Part shown: one piece after another, positions 1-10,830 of the stretch
Position numbering within the stretch: the first letter of the stretch is position 1
Layout of the letters: each line of letters opens with the position of its first letter
From: Cymbidium sinense
Taxonomy: Eukaryota > Streptophyta > Magnoliopsida > Asparagales > Orchidaceae
Reading direction: 5' to 3'
Assembly (NCBI GenBank): GCA_021442155.1
Contig: CM038215.1
Location: 207,632,982-207,696,981, forward strand
DNA: 64,000 nucleotides
Program-made: the position numbers and the translations under genes
Notes under the pieces: model-generated
What the model saw: only the letters and a program-made list of their open reading frames with translations
Database searches by the model: none
Told to the model about the DNA's origin: nothing

Positions 1-660
1 CAAGTGACTAGCACCCACTTTTTGGCACCCTCTGGGGGTAAGGCTCCCGATCCGAGATTGCCTCCCCAACCTTTGAGGTTGGGTCTAGTTTCTACTCTAC
101 TCATCTTACCCAAACACAGAGGAGAAATAAAAAACTGCATGATTAAGCGATATCATACCAGGATTGGTAAGGATATGGAGGACGCTACGCGATCAGTTGT
201 AGAGGATGCACCTACTCTGATCACCCCGCTGGTTACAACGAATCAGTTTCATCATCTCTCTAGGTCAGACAGAGAGGATGCTAGGAGAATTCATACTTCA
301 CCTCCACTGGTGGTTCAAGACTGCCCCCGCCACTGTGAGGGTGAGGTCGCGTCGCCTTCATCGCTTTACGGTTGGAGGAGCTTACGGACGTTCTGAATCT
401 AGAGCTCAATTTGATTTGAGATCCATCATCCCCTACAGTGTGGGGAAACATCTTCGATAAGAGAGGGCCAGAGAGGCTCATACATCTTTTCTTATCACCA
501 GTAGGGAGAGGTGGAGGTTCAGTCGCCAGTCGGCAACTTTTGCACTTGTTGATTTTCCAACTCAGCGTGCTACCCACGTCGACCATACAAATAGCATCAT
601 GCTTACATGGAAGACCCAACATAGGAAGATGGTCCCTGTCCTGAGAGAGTCGGTGGTGTT
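1..660 (+). pseudogene. ORF1 remnant, first duplicate copy
   Basis: A broken copy of the reading frame that precedes gag in family A. No frame is open throughout. Recognisable pieces are a stretch near 170-300 (EDATRSVVEDAPTLITPL, then QFHHLSRSDREDA) and a region near 440-640 that recurs nearly unchanged at 1767-1973. The same pieces occur in A2 around 34860-35500. The function of the extra ORF in Ogre-like elements is unknown, and I see no catalytic motif. Stops and a frameshift between the two pieces make it non-functional. It ends abruptly at the duplication joint at 660. Confidence 0.6.
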
Positions 661-1030
661 CTCTTACTTTAACATACCCGAATTTGTTAAAGGAAAGGGT
701 CCTCAAATCAAAATCTGATTTCAAACATGAACCTATGGAAGAATCTTTCTAAAAATATTTGGATCCATTTTTCAACATACCCAAATTTGTTGAAGTTGGA
801 TTCATATTCAAAAATTCCTCTTTCCAATCAAATTTCTAAATCTTCTCTAAATCCATTTGAACCCCACTTAACACTTCCAAGATGTTGGATGTGGGTTCAA
901 ATTTTAAATTCAAATTTAGAAATCAAACAAAACATAAATCTGATCCAAGCTTGTTTCCAATATCATAGATTCTCAGCATCAGTCATAATTATAGCTACAA
1001 TTCACTCCTTAAGTTTTTCAGTTGATTAGA
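661..1030 (+). repeat. Tail of the 5' leader with hairpin units
   Basis: Homologous to the A2 leader at 35790-36160 read on the minus strand. It holds three hairpin units of the leader array. One is CTTTAAC (667-673) pairing with GTTAAAG (686-692) around a CATACCCGAATTT-type loop. Another is TTGAACCC (857-864) pairing with GGGTTCAA (893-900). A weaker one lies near 768-800. It sits directly before the second ORF1 start at 1032. Confidence 0.7.
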
Positions 1031-1031
1031 A

Positions 1032-2448
1032 ATGGCATGCCCACAGAAGTTTGTGTTCACTTGCCCATACAGTATGGACTTGGCCTTGGATCAGGCCAAT
1101 CTCCACCGAGCTGATTATACCCACCTTATCTATTTCGGTAGAGGATTTGAGGGACTGATGATCACCTATGAGGGCACTCCCTCATCCAAGATGATCAGAG
1201 TGGTCGGGAAAACCCGGCCATCATGATCGGTTTACTCGACTGAATCTCCCTCATTAAAGAGGAAAGCATTGGTGGTCCCATCAATTGCAACAGTGCCAGT
1301 GACAGCACCTGAGCACCCCGGGGTTTCTGCTACCCCAGTAAGGACTAGCACCCACTCTTTGGCACCCTCTAAGGGTAAGGCTCCTCTGATCCCAGAGATT
1401 GCCTCCCCAACCTTTTAGGTTGGGTCTAGTTTCTACTCTACTCATCTTACCCAAACACAAAGGAGAAATAAAAACTACATGATTAAGTGATATCATACCA
1501 GGATTGCTAAAGAGATGGAGGCCACTACACGGTCAGTTGTAGAGGAGGCACCTACTCTGATCACCCCGCTGGTTACAATGAAGCAGTTTCATCATCTCTC
1601 TGGGTCAGACAGAGAGGATGCTATGAGGATTTATACTTCACCTCCACGAGCCCACACCGCCACTGTGAGCAAGAGGTCATGGCCTCACCGCTTTATGCCG
1701 TTGGAGGAGCTTACGGATGTTCTGAATCTAGAGCTCAATTTGATTTGAGATTTATCATCCCCTACAGTGTGGGGAAACATCTTCGATAAGAGAGGGCCAG
1801 AGAGGCTCATACATCTGTTCTTATCACCAGTAGGGAGAGGTGGAGGTTCAGTCGCCAGTCGGCAACTTTTGCACTTGTTGATTTTCCAGCTTGGTGTGCT
1901 ACCCACGTCGACTATACAAATAGCATCCTGCTTACATGGAAGACCCAACATAGGAAGATGGTCCCTATCCTGAGAGAGTCGGTGGTGTTCCAATACACCA
2001 CTCCCCCCTCTCCCTCCCCCCACCATCACCTATTCACATCACATCATCTCCGTCCAATCAAGGTCATGAAGGCCATGTTCGGGGAGAAGTGTACCCCGTT
2101 GGTGATACAGCTATGACCGAGGGATCCAATTCCATCTACACCATGTAATGGCGAAGCTCTCCGACCTTCGCCTAGCAGTGAGAATGGCACCAAGCATAGG
2201 GGCTATCCCTTCACCAACACCACCAGCTTTAGTAGACATGGAGATGGTGGCGTGCAGGGGAGCGATGATAGCCCATTGCACCGTGAGTAGAACCTCCTAG
2301 GAATGTCACCCCTTTCAGAGTTAGTGATAGTCAGGAGTGTGTCTCTTCAAGTGAGTACAGTCCTCATAGGATTGACTCTCCAGTAGCATGGAAGGTCTGG
2401 TGTCTCTCAGTACATGATAGTGATCACACCAGTCAGCCAAAATCATTT
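1032..2448 (+). pseudogene. ORF1 remnant, second copy, running into the 5' end of gag
   Basis: Starts with ATG at 1032 and stays open for 64 codons (MACPQKFVFTCPYSMDLALD...). The same N-terminus begins A2 ORF1 at 35780 (MASSQKFVFTFPYGMDLALD) and, more distantly, B1 ORF1 at 55660 (MLSGKFIFSFANGLNIAMD). That conservation across two families supports a real start. After a stop near 1225 the reading continues in pieces: KRKALVVPSIATVPVTAPEH near 1260, then EATTRSVVEEAPTLITPL near 1518, then a shifted segment to about 1975. The part from 2200 to 2448 matches the A2 sequence leading into gag. I recognise no domain. It is an Ogre-type ORF1 by position only. Confidence 0.6.
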
Positions 2449-4340
2449 GTGTCTATTCAGATTGATCATTCTCTTAAGGAGATAGTAGAACATTATCTTA
2501 TAAAGAAGAAAGAAATTCTGGGGTATGACTGGTCAGATGAGGAGAAGGTTAACTTTGATCCTAATGAAAATGATTTGTTGGGAGACTCAATCGAGGTCTG
2601 TATGGTGGATACAAGGGGATCCCTCCTTAGGGAGAAGCAAGACATGAAAGGTGATGAGGTTGATCAGGAAGATACAACCCAATCAGCCCAATACCTTCAA
2701 TATCAATTATAGCAGAAAGATGAGAAGATAGATAGGATGGCAAGGCAGCTTGAGGGCTTGTTGGCAGCAGTCTTAGTACTTCAGAAACAAGCTCTAGTAG
2801 TTCATCCTACTATAGCTGACATTAGTTAGCCAGAGTTAGTGCATGTCTTGGACCTAGCTAAGACCTTACCTCCCGCTGAGCAAGATAGCACTAGCATGTA
2901 TAGGAAGGTAGTGGAAAGTACCTCCATACAAGAAAAAGACATCAGATCCATGGTTGTGCAACAAGTGAAGGAAGCATTGGCTCAAGCCCGGGGAGGATCA
3001 TCGGTTCCAAAGGGTAGACACAGCACGGAGGAATTTGATGCAATCCAATATCCCAAGGATTTCATTCCACCTTCCTTCAAAAGCTTTGATGGCAGTGGAA
3101 ACCCAAGGCAGCATATTGCACACTTTAGGGCCAGTTGTTGCAACGCCGGTGGTAGCGATGCTTTACTATTTCTCCACTTCGTTAGTAGCCTAGCAGGGAT
3201 TTCTTTTGATTGGTATGTTGAACTTCCCAATGGTTCAATAAAGACATTTTCTAAGTTGGAGCAAATCTTTATCAAGAGATTTGCTGGAGCTCTACAAAGG
3301 GTTACTGTGGGCGATCTCGTTGTAGCACAATAACACCCAGGTGAGTCCCTTGTTGATTATATTCTCCGATGGCATAACCTGAGTATGAAATATGAGCTGC
3401 ATCTATCTGAGCAGCATGCCATTAAGATTCTTCTAAAGAATATCCATGGCCCAGTCACCTTCATGCTTAAGGGCTTCACTATCAAAATATTTGAGAAGCT
3501 AATCAACAAGATGGCTAGTCTACAAGGAGAGGCCAAACAATTTCCTTTTCAAGGCCAATTGCCCATAGCAAATCCATAGAAGGTATATGAGAAGAAGCCG
3601 AGAATAGTGACAAGTTTAGATAAGGGGAAGCAACTAGCTAGAGATCAGTCTAAAGACCATAGCCTCAGCAACCTTCACTTCCACTTACTTTATCATCCAG
3701 GTACCACCGACCTCATCCATAAACACCACCACCTCACCCATCACCACCAATAGCAACACACATACCTGCCACCAGGTAGCTATGGTCCATCTACTCTTTT
3801 AAATAAGCTTAACAAACCGTATTCATTTAAGAGGGAGGTAATCAGGAAGATCTTTAAGAATCTCTTAAAGAAACCTGATTTTTTTGAGTTTGGAGAGGAG
3901 TAGGCAAAAAGTCATGATCCTAACTTTTGCCCCTATCACCGTATGCTAAGTCATGTTTTAGAGGATTGCTTCATATTTAAGGACTGGCTTGAACACAACT
4001 TCAAGACTGGTGTTGTAGTTATCCCAAAGGAATACCTTGTGGAACAACCATCTAGTTCCATTAGGGTAATCCTTGGGGATACTTGTGATTCTTCCAAAAC
4101 CAAAGATGGTTGGGATATCTTTTATCTAAAACCTCTAAAAAGATCATTCAGAAAATCAAGAAACTTTCCTTGCAGGTGCCTGAGTCAGCTCAAACCTCCA
4201 ATATCAAGGAAGGTTTGCAAGTTGCCAGTGCTAACTGGGAAAGGGGGAGCTCAAAGAATGTAGCAAAGCAAGAGATGTTCCAGATAGCCCAAGAGTGCAA
4301 CCACCAACTGAGTCCACCTCCGCCTTCCATACCACATTAG
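2449..4340 (+). pseudogene. gag: gag remnant (capsid/nucleocapsid)
   Basis: Encodes the structural polyprotein part that packages element RNA. The N-terminal part is acidic and ends in a coiled-coil-like stretch near 2715-2800. The retrotransposon gag domain runs from about 3040 to 3540 (PPSFKSFDGSGNPRQHIAHF, FDWYVELPNGSIKTFSKLEQ, KRFAGALQRV). Near 3925-3970 is a zinc-finger-like CPYHRMLSHVLEDC followed by FKDWLE, typical of Tat gag. In-frame stops interrupt it near 2710, 2827, 3331, 3578 and 3901, and there are frameshifts after 4100. The stop at 3331-3333 recurs in A2. The homologous A2 gag is at 32371-34300. Confidence 0.85.
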
Positions 4341-4854
4341 CGACTTCCACTTCACTCTTCTTCTTTCACTAAGAACTCTTGATGGATAAGGGCATCAAAT
4401 CCCTTACCCCACTCACTTTACTTATTTTTTACTTTGTACCACCTATCAAATCCAAGAAATTGAAGAATAAAGCTATCTTGAATTACATCTGTGTCACTTA
4501 TGATGGGTTGTCTACTTCTATTCTTGATGATAACTCTTCAAGTCAAAATAAGTATGAGAATTTTAATCTCTCTCTTTCTGATTCAGAGTTGGACTTTCCT
4601 ACTATGAATGTTAGGGTTCACCTCTTGAGATAGACTTGGAATCATCTCGATTCTGAGGGTCCCATAGGAGAAGCTATAGGTGAGCTTGATGTGCAGGTAG
4701 AACCTTCCATTACCCTGCCACAAGAGATCACTGAAGTCAACCTCCGTAGTGGCAAGGTTCTACCTTCTAGGGTAGCACCTCAAGATAGAGGGAAATAAGT
4801 CATTGGTATAGAGGATCGAGAAGTCCCTCCACAGGATGCTCTACCCTTGGATAT
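4341..4854 (+). pseudogene. gag-protease linker remnant
   Basis: Partly open sequence joining gag to protease. It includes a Lys-rich part (PPIKSKKLKNKAILNYICV) near 4440, an acidic Ser/Asp-rich part near 4530-4610, and EVNLRSGKVLPS near 4735-4770. A phrase of the form VTLRSGKVL before the protease is common in plant Ty3/gypsy polyproteins. Stops at about 4632 and 4797 break it. The A2 counterpart is at 32060-32400. Confidence 0.65.
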
Positions 4855-5484
4855 GCATATGGAGGACCAGCCCAAGGTGGATTACAATGCCCTCTCTCAT
4901 CTAAGAAAGTTATCATCTAAGCATATACGATGCCCTTGTCTTATCCAAAGAGTCATTAATCAAGGCTCTCCTTGATCCCAGATATGCTTAGCTTAGCGAG
5001 AAGCAGTGGGGAGGCACATTACACAAAAGAAGCCCATGGGATCACCTTCACAGATGAAGACCTACTTCTGGGGGACTTGGAGCATAATCGTCCCCTCTAC
5101 ATCACAATCGACATGGACAGGTTTAGACTCACCAGAGTTCTCATGGATCCAGGTGCATCCGTGAACATTATGAGTCTAAAGACCCTTGCCTATTTAAGGA
5201 TTGACATCTCCACACTCAAAGGAGATAAGATGATGTTAAGAGGATTCAATGAACAAGGTGAGCGAGCTTTAGGTTCCATAGTTTTACCTTTGGAGATAGG
5301 TGACTGGAAGACTGAAGCTAAGTTTTACATCATTGATTCTAACACTTCGTTCACAACTTTCCTTAGTAGGTCTTGGATACATCAGAACAAGATAATTCCG
5401 GCATCCCTCCATCAGTGCATCAAGTTCAAAAAGATGGGATTGAATACCGTGTCAATGGAGATAAAAAAAACCATTTTCAGTTAA
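4855..5484 (+). pseudogene. Retropepsin-type aspartic protease domain
   Basis: Would process the gag-pol polyprotein. The core is open from 4972 to 5484. The active-site triad is read as DPGAS (Asp codon 5146-5148) followed by VNIM, a variant of the usual D-T/S-G seen in plant Tat elements. The flap and C-terminal parts follow (MMLRGFNEQGERALGSIVLP, then EAKFYIIDSNTSF, which replaces the usual FLVVDCPS-type strand). Upstream, 4855-4970 encodes the linker (MHMEDQPKVDYNALSHLRKL) before a frameshift. The downstream end turns into a Lys-rich linker. The A2 homologue at 31491-32060 has a damaged active site. Confidence 0.85.
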
Positions 5485-6233
5485 AGAGGTTACGATTTAT
5501 GAGGATACGACCTACTATCTTCCTCAAAACACCTTTTCTCATGAACTTGGACAAAATTCAAACTCAAAAGCAAAAGAAAAAGAAAATGAAGAAAAAGAAA
5601 AGGCAAAAAAAAAAAAAAAGAAAAATGAAAATCTAAGTGAACAAGAAAGGGGAATTGAGTAAGAAATAGATTGGCATATCACATTCCACCCACAGTTCAT
5701 TCCATCATATGGACAAGTGGGTAGGATGACTCAACCTCCACCAGGCAGAGACAGAGGCAGAAACAGAGATAGTTTTAGAGTTGGAAGACCCCTGGTTAGC
5801 CATCAGCCAATAGAGGTTATGTTCCAGTTCATAGGAGTACCCTTACTATTGACATAGACTTGGAATCCAGCTCGGAGGATAAGTCTAATGTGATTAGTAT
5901 ACCAATAACCCTCTCAAGTTCCATGAGGTGACTTTCAATCGAGATGAAGACCAGTGCCTGCACAAAGCAAAAGTATTTGAATCAGATTTATATGAGACTA
6001 TTAGGCAGTAGCTGGGAACCTTAGCTCTAACCTCACTTATATCTCAGAAAGCTGAAGGTTTAGTAGTTAAGGAAGTCCCAAAGTCTTCCAGTGATATGAA
6101 GCCAAAGAGATTCTTTTTGGGATCATCATTCTCAAGTACTGAAGTTGATGTAGAACTTGAGGAGGATATATTTAAAGAATTAGTGGAATTACCATTTGAC
6201 TTTTACTCGTCTTGTGTTCATAATCTTATATAG
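5485..6233 (+). other. Spacer between protease and RT, possible Ogre-type intron region
   Basis: Begins with a purine-rich Lys/Glu-coding tract (about 5560-5636), then sequence that encodes RMTQPPPGRDRGRNRD near 5725-5770. Several stops follow, including TAG at 6009-6011 and TAG at 6231-6233. Both of these occur at the same places in A2 (30851-30853 and 30629-30631). In Ogre elements protease and RT are separated by a stop-containing intron that is spliced out, so shared stops here fit that layout. I cannot fix donor and acceptor sites by eye. Confidence 0.5.
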
Positions 6234-7576
6234 AAAGGTTTAGTTCTTCATACATGGTCTAGGCATAGGTCTGTGTACTTTGAAAAGCTATGGAATAATA
6301 CAGGTAGGGAAGCACAATCCGAAGCAGGACTAGGATTCGATATAGTAAGTCCAGTCGATGACAATGATTACTACTTAGTTGTTACCAATCATTTGGAAGC
6401 TGATAGGTTCTTTTCACACACCCCCAACTCTTATGAGAATGAGTGTTTATAAACCTCAGATGATCCAGATAATCTCCAAATCAAAGATGCACCTCCAAAA
6501 TTTAAAGAAGAGATTCATTCAACAATTGACAAGCTTAAAGAAATCAACCTTGGGACAAAGAAGATCCACGCCTGACGTACATCAGTTCGTTATTGAATGA
6601 AGAAGAAACTAATGACTTAGTTAGGCTATTGATTGAGTTCAGACTTCTTCGTATGGAGTTACGAAGAGATGCCCGAATTATCTCTTGACATAGCAGTCCA
6701 CAAACTAGCAATATATCCTAATGCTACCCCTATTAAGCAAGTTCCTAGACGCATGTGATTAGAAATCGAACAACATGCCATTCTAAAGTCAAGAAACTGA
6801 TCGATGCTGGTTTCATCAAGGAAGAAAAATATCCTACTTGGTTATCCAGTGTCATCCCAATTAAGAAGAAGAATGGCCAAATTTGCATATGCATTGATTT
6901 TAGGGACTTAAACAAGGCATGTCCTAAGGATGAGTTTCCTCTTCCTAAACTAAAATTAACGGTGGACATCATCTCATCTCATGTAGTTTTATCTTTCATG
7001 GATGGGTCGTCTAGCTACAACCAAATCAAAATATCTCCTGAAGATGAAAGAAACACTACTTTCTGAACCTCGATCAAAATCTTTTGTTATAGGGTCATGC
7101 CTTTCAGCCTTAAAAATGCTAATGTTACATACCAATGGGCCATGACTTAGATATTCAATGAACTCATCCATCATCAGGTTGAGTGTTGCGTTGATGATCT
7201 ACTAGTTAAGATCAAAGAAAAGGAAGACCACCTCCTTGACTTGAGAGTAGTTTTCTAACCGTTAAGATAATATAACCTCAACATGAATCCCCTGAAGTAT
7301 GTATTCAGAGTAGCTTTAAGGAAATTCCTTGGGTTTGTTATCCGACATCGGGGAATAGAAATAGATCCTGAAAAGATCAAAGCTATCTTAGAAATGCCAC
7401 CTCCTAAGAGTTTAACTCAACTCAGATCTTTCCAAGGATGGCTGGCATATCTAAGACGCTTTATTTCCAACCTATCGGGGAGATGCAAGCCATTTTTAGC
7501 ACTTGTCAAAAAGGACACCAAGTTCAAGTGGGAGGACAAGTGACAACATGCCTTTGAAGACATCAAGTAGTATTCG
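6234..7576 (+). pseudogene. Reverse transcriptase domain with connection region
   Basis: Copies element RNA into DNA. It follows a long acidic N-terminal extension (KLWNNTGREAQSEAGLG, then DDNDYYLVVTNHLEADRFF) that A2 also has. The fingers contain KKLIDAGFIKEEKYPTWLSS and FRDLNKACPKDEFPLPK near 6790-6955. The first catalytic Asp lies in FMDGSSSYNQIKISPED (Asp 7001-7003). The YVDD box is read as CVDDLLVK (Asp codons 7193-7198). FLGFVIRHRGIEIDPEKI near 7325-7375 and the thumb motif LTQLRSFQGWLAYLRRF follow. Stops at about 7064, 7150, 7257 and 7268-7270, and frameshifts near 6640-6800, inactivate it. The stop at 7268 recurs in A2. Confidence 0.9.
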
Positions 7577-8040
7577 GTGAAGCTACCAGTTCTAGCAGCG
7601 CCTATCCCGGGCAGGCCACTCATTCTCTACACTACTGTATTGGATGACTCTTTCATTTCTTTGTTGACCCAAGCCAATGACGAAGGAAAGGAGAACGCTC
7701 TCTACTACCTTAGTCATCATCTTATTCCTACTGAAGCAAACTATCCACCTATTGAGAAATATTGCCTAGCTTTAATTTTTTCCTCTCAAAAGCTATGTCA
7801 TTATATGCTTTCTCATAAGGAGGACTTGATCTCCAAAATCAATCCAATGCAGTATCTCATGAGATGGCCAACACTATCCAGATGTTTGGCACGATAGTCC
7901 ATGATCCTCTTGCAGTTTGATATCACATTTGTACCCCTCTGTGCGGTAAAAGGACAGGCACTATCATATTTCTTAGCAGCACACCCACTTCCTGCTGATT
8001 CTCCACTTAGTGATGATCTCTCTGATGAACAAATCATGAA
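7577..8040 (+). pseudogene. RNase H domain (first, retroviral type)
   Basis: Degrades RNA in the RNA-DNA hybrid during reverse transcription. Recognisable are PVLAAPIPGRPLILYTTV (7585-7640), ENALYYLSHHLIPTEANYPPIEKYCLALIFSSQKLCHYM (7690-7808) and the tail LLQFDITFVPLCAVKGQALSYFLAAHPL (7910-7990), the usual Ty3/gypsy RNase H order. One stop near 7896 splits it. It is followed after about 20 bases by the second RNase H, the pairing that defines the Tat group. The A2 copy is at 28830-29470. Confidence 0.85.
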
Positions 8041-8059
8041 CTTAGGGGAGGTTGGCAAC

Positions 8060-8453
8060 CTCCGATGAGAGATGTATTTTGTTGGTGCAGCTTTTTTTCA
8101 CATAGGGGAAGCACCATGATCTACTCTTCCGGGAAAGGCAGGGGTAGGAATAGTTCTATTAACTCAAGACTGCGATGTGATGAGATTCTCATACTATCTT
8201 TTCAACCTTTGCACCAACAATGAAGCCGAGTATGAGGCTTTGATTTCTGGTATAGAGTTAACCATCACTATCAGTGTCAAGAGCATCAACATCTTTGGGG
8301 ATTCTTAGTTGGTCATCAACCAGATTGCCAGGTCCTATAAGGTTCTCAAACCCAAGCTTTGTCATTACTATGAGTATACCATGAAGTTGTTGGCCCAAAT
8401 TCCTGAAGTCACCATCTAAAAGGTTCCTCGAGCAGAGAACGCAGTAGCAGATG
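8060..8453 (+). pseudogene. Second RNase H domain, archaeal-type (aRNH), split by solo LTR
   Basis: Plant Tat elements carry an additional RNase H just before integrase. Here the motif order is MYFVGAA (the expected first catalytic Asp is Val, codon 8081-8083, while A2 keeps Asp), KAGVGIVLLTQDCDVMRFSY, NNEAEYEALISGIELTI (catalytic Glu), INIFGDS (catalytic Asp) and KVPRAENAVAD. The stop TAG at 8306-8308, directly after GDS, is shared with A2. The reading is cut after the AD of NAVAD by an 8.2 kb solo LTR and resumes as KLAKELACPKDES at about 16680. An additional stop lies near 8418. Confidence 0.88.
8449..8453 (+). repeat. Target-site duplication AGATG (left)
   Basis: AGATG directly before the solo LTR. 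It is repeated at 16668-16672 directly after it. The uninterrupted A2 counterpart (28420-28450, minus strand) reads GCAGATGCCTTGGCC, so the duplicated five bases are exactly the target. Confidence 0.9.
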
Positions 8454-8799
8454 TGTTGACCTCATTTTTAGAATGAGCTCTCAACCCCTCCATCTTTGGC
8501 TTAGGACTTCTCTTAGACTTTAAGAATTCCTTAGTCTTAAGACACATCTAGTGATTAGGTGGATACTCAAACCTAGCCCTAAAAACTTAGAAGGGTTAGC
8601 CATAAGAATAGGTCATGCCTTAGGGGTATTAAGAAAACTACCTACCCTTAGCTTAAACCATTCCTCACTTTCCTTCTTTCAAGTCAAACTCCCAAATCAA
8701 TTATATTTGATTTTCTCCAAAACTCAAATCAAATTCATGATTGAAACCCATGATCAAAATCCATCAAAAATTCCTAAGTCCAAATTTTGCATAAGTCCT

Positions 8800-9640
8800 T
8801 AATCCTTCCCTTAAGGACTTAACCAAAATCATGATCAAAACCTATTCAAACCTTTGAGATTTTCTCATAACCCATTTATATTCTCATTTATATTCATACA
8901 TATAAATGAAATATAAATTCAAATCAATCCAATCAAACTCAAAATTTTAAATTAATTCATGCAATTTTTCTAAAGTCCTTTAATTCTCCATTAAAGGACT
9001 TATCCAAAATCTTGATCAAACATATTCAAATCCTTGGGATTCTCTCAAAACTCATTTATATTCTCATTTATATTCACATATATAAATGAAATACAAATAT
9101 AAATGAATCAAATCAAATCCAAGAATTAAATTCTCAATTTAAAATTTCTCAAGTCATTAATTCTCCATTAATGGACTTAGCCTAAACCTTGATCAAATCA
9201 ATTCAAACCCATGGGATTTTCTCAAAGCTCATTTATATTCTCATTTATATTCATATATATAAATGAAATATAAATATAAATCAATCAAATCAAATACAAG
9301 AATTAAATTCCCAATTTAAAATCTCCTTAAGTCATTAATTTTCTATTAATATACTTAGAATAAATCTTGATCAAACCAATTCAAAGTCATGGGATTTTTT
9401 CATAATTCATTTATATTCTCATTTATATTCACATATATAAATGAAATATAAATATAGATCAATCAAACCAAATTCAAAAATTCAAACTCTAAACTCCAAA
9501 ATTTTCATAAGTCCTTTAAATCCTTCTTAATGGACTTAGCTCAAATCATGATTAAACCAATTCAAATCCTTGAAATTTTCTCATGATCAATTTATAATCA
9601 CATATATAAATGAAATAAAAAATTCAAACAATCAAAACCT
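8800..9640 (+). repeat. LTR minisatellite, about 175-180 bp unit, five copies
   Basis: Each unit contains CATTTATATTCTCATTTATA followed by an ATATATAAATGAAAT element, then an AATCAA-rich part and a TTAATGGACTTAGC-like boundary. Unit centres are near 8900, 9075, 9255, 9430 and 9605. The first two halves of the CATTTATA element can fold on the ATAAATG part. The A1 3' LTR has two copies and the A2 5' LTR has three. Confidence 0.8.
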
Positions 9641-9959
9641 ATTCCAAAAATCAAACTCAAATCAAATCAAAATCCAATCTAAGCCTTTCAAGTCAAAATC
9701 TTGAACTTAGCCAAATCAATTTCTAATCAAGCCAAACTCTTGATTTTCTCTCATGATTCAATCAATCCTACAATCAAGAGTTCATATATAAATCAAATTT
9801 CAATCACTCAATCAAAACCCAAGTACAAAATCAAACCCAAAACCCTTTCATATTCTTCCTTTGAATATGAAATTTTCAAATGGATCAAAACCCATTTGAC
9901 TTCAAACCACTTGTAAATGGATTTATATTTCAGTCATGAGTCCATATACAAGATCAACC

Positions 9960-10830
9960 AACTTCAAATCAAGCTTTGACCAAGCCATTTCACCCACTTA
10001 GGTTCACTTAACCCAAAGTAACCTAAAATACCCTTATGAGCCAAATTTTGATACTAACGAAATTGGATTGAACCAAACTCATATATCCTTCTCATTATGA
10101 TCAACAATCATCATGGGATGATCAATCAATAAAATTGGATCAAACCAAGTTAAACCTAAGGGTTGACCAAGTCAACACTTAACTTAAAATGAAATCTTAC
10201 ATAGCCAAATTCCACCATAGCCCAAATTGATTGAAATCATTGATCTAAGTTCACTCATGACTTACGTTTGAACTTGACCAAGCCAACATTTGACCTAACC
10301 TAGCCCAATTGGTCACTTGACCTAAGTTGACCCATTTTGACCTAAAGGGTCAAAATGTGTCAAAACTTGATCTAAGCCAAATTGATTGGAACCAATGGGT
10401 CAAGTCCATTCCAAATCACTTGTGGAACTTGACCAAAGCCTCAATTGGCTAACTAGACCCAACCTAGCCCAATTGAATTTAGACCCAACATGACCTAAAG
10501 GGGTCATGTTGAGCCAAAATTGAACTTAATCAAAATTGATTGGAAACAAAGATACCAATCCACTCCATATGAAGAACCTGGCATAAACCTACCCTTGACC
10601 TACCTCAAATAGGTCAAATGGGTCAAATAGGTCAACTTGACCCATTTGACCTAAATGAAGTCATATGAGCCAAATCCAAAACTATACCAAATTGAATCAA
10701 ATCAAAGCCACCAAAACATTTCAAATGGTCATATGAACTTGACCCAACCGTTGGTTTGACCCAGTTTGACCTATTGGTCAACTTGACTCAAGTTGACCCA
10801 TTTTGACCTAAATGGGTCAACATGAGCCAA
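9960..10830 (+). promoter_or_regulatory. TTGACC-rich block in the LTR (dense W-box-like cores)
   Basis: By eye at least 20 copies of TTGACC or its reverse GGTCAA lie in about 870 bases, with a close run at 10590-10820. TTGAC followed by C or T is the core recognised by plant WRKY factors. The block lies well upstream of the TATA candidate at 15087. It is conserved in all LTRs here (21680-22540; 43740-44600 reversed). It could also simply be an old short-repeat expansion; binding is inference. Confidence 0.5.

Larger units (their letters stand above)
1..1990 (+). repeat. Tandem duplication of leader tail plus ORF1 block (unit about 1.33 kb)
   Basis: Bases 6-660 recur at 1343-1989 with small indels, for example the start GACTAGCACCC at 6 and 1343 and the end GGTGGTGTT at 652 and 1981. 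The first copy stops at 660 and is joined directly to leader sequence (661-1030), which leads into the second ORF1 copy. Element A2 carries this block once (34860-36160, opposite strand), so the duplication arose in A1 or its lineage. The first copy may continue to the left of the window. Confidence 0.85.

Noticed and set aside
281..724. Open frame on the minus strand across the first ORF1 copy
   Set aside because: It is antisense to ORF1 pieces that are conserved in A2 and repeated at 1685-2029; there is no independent support.
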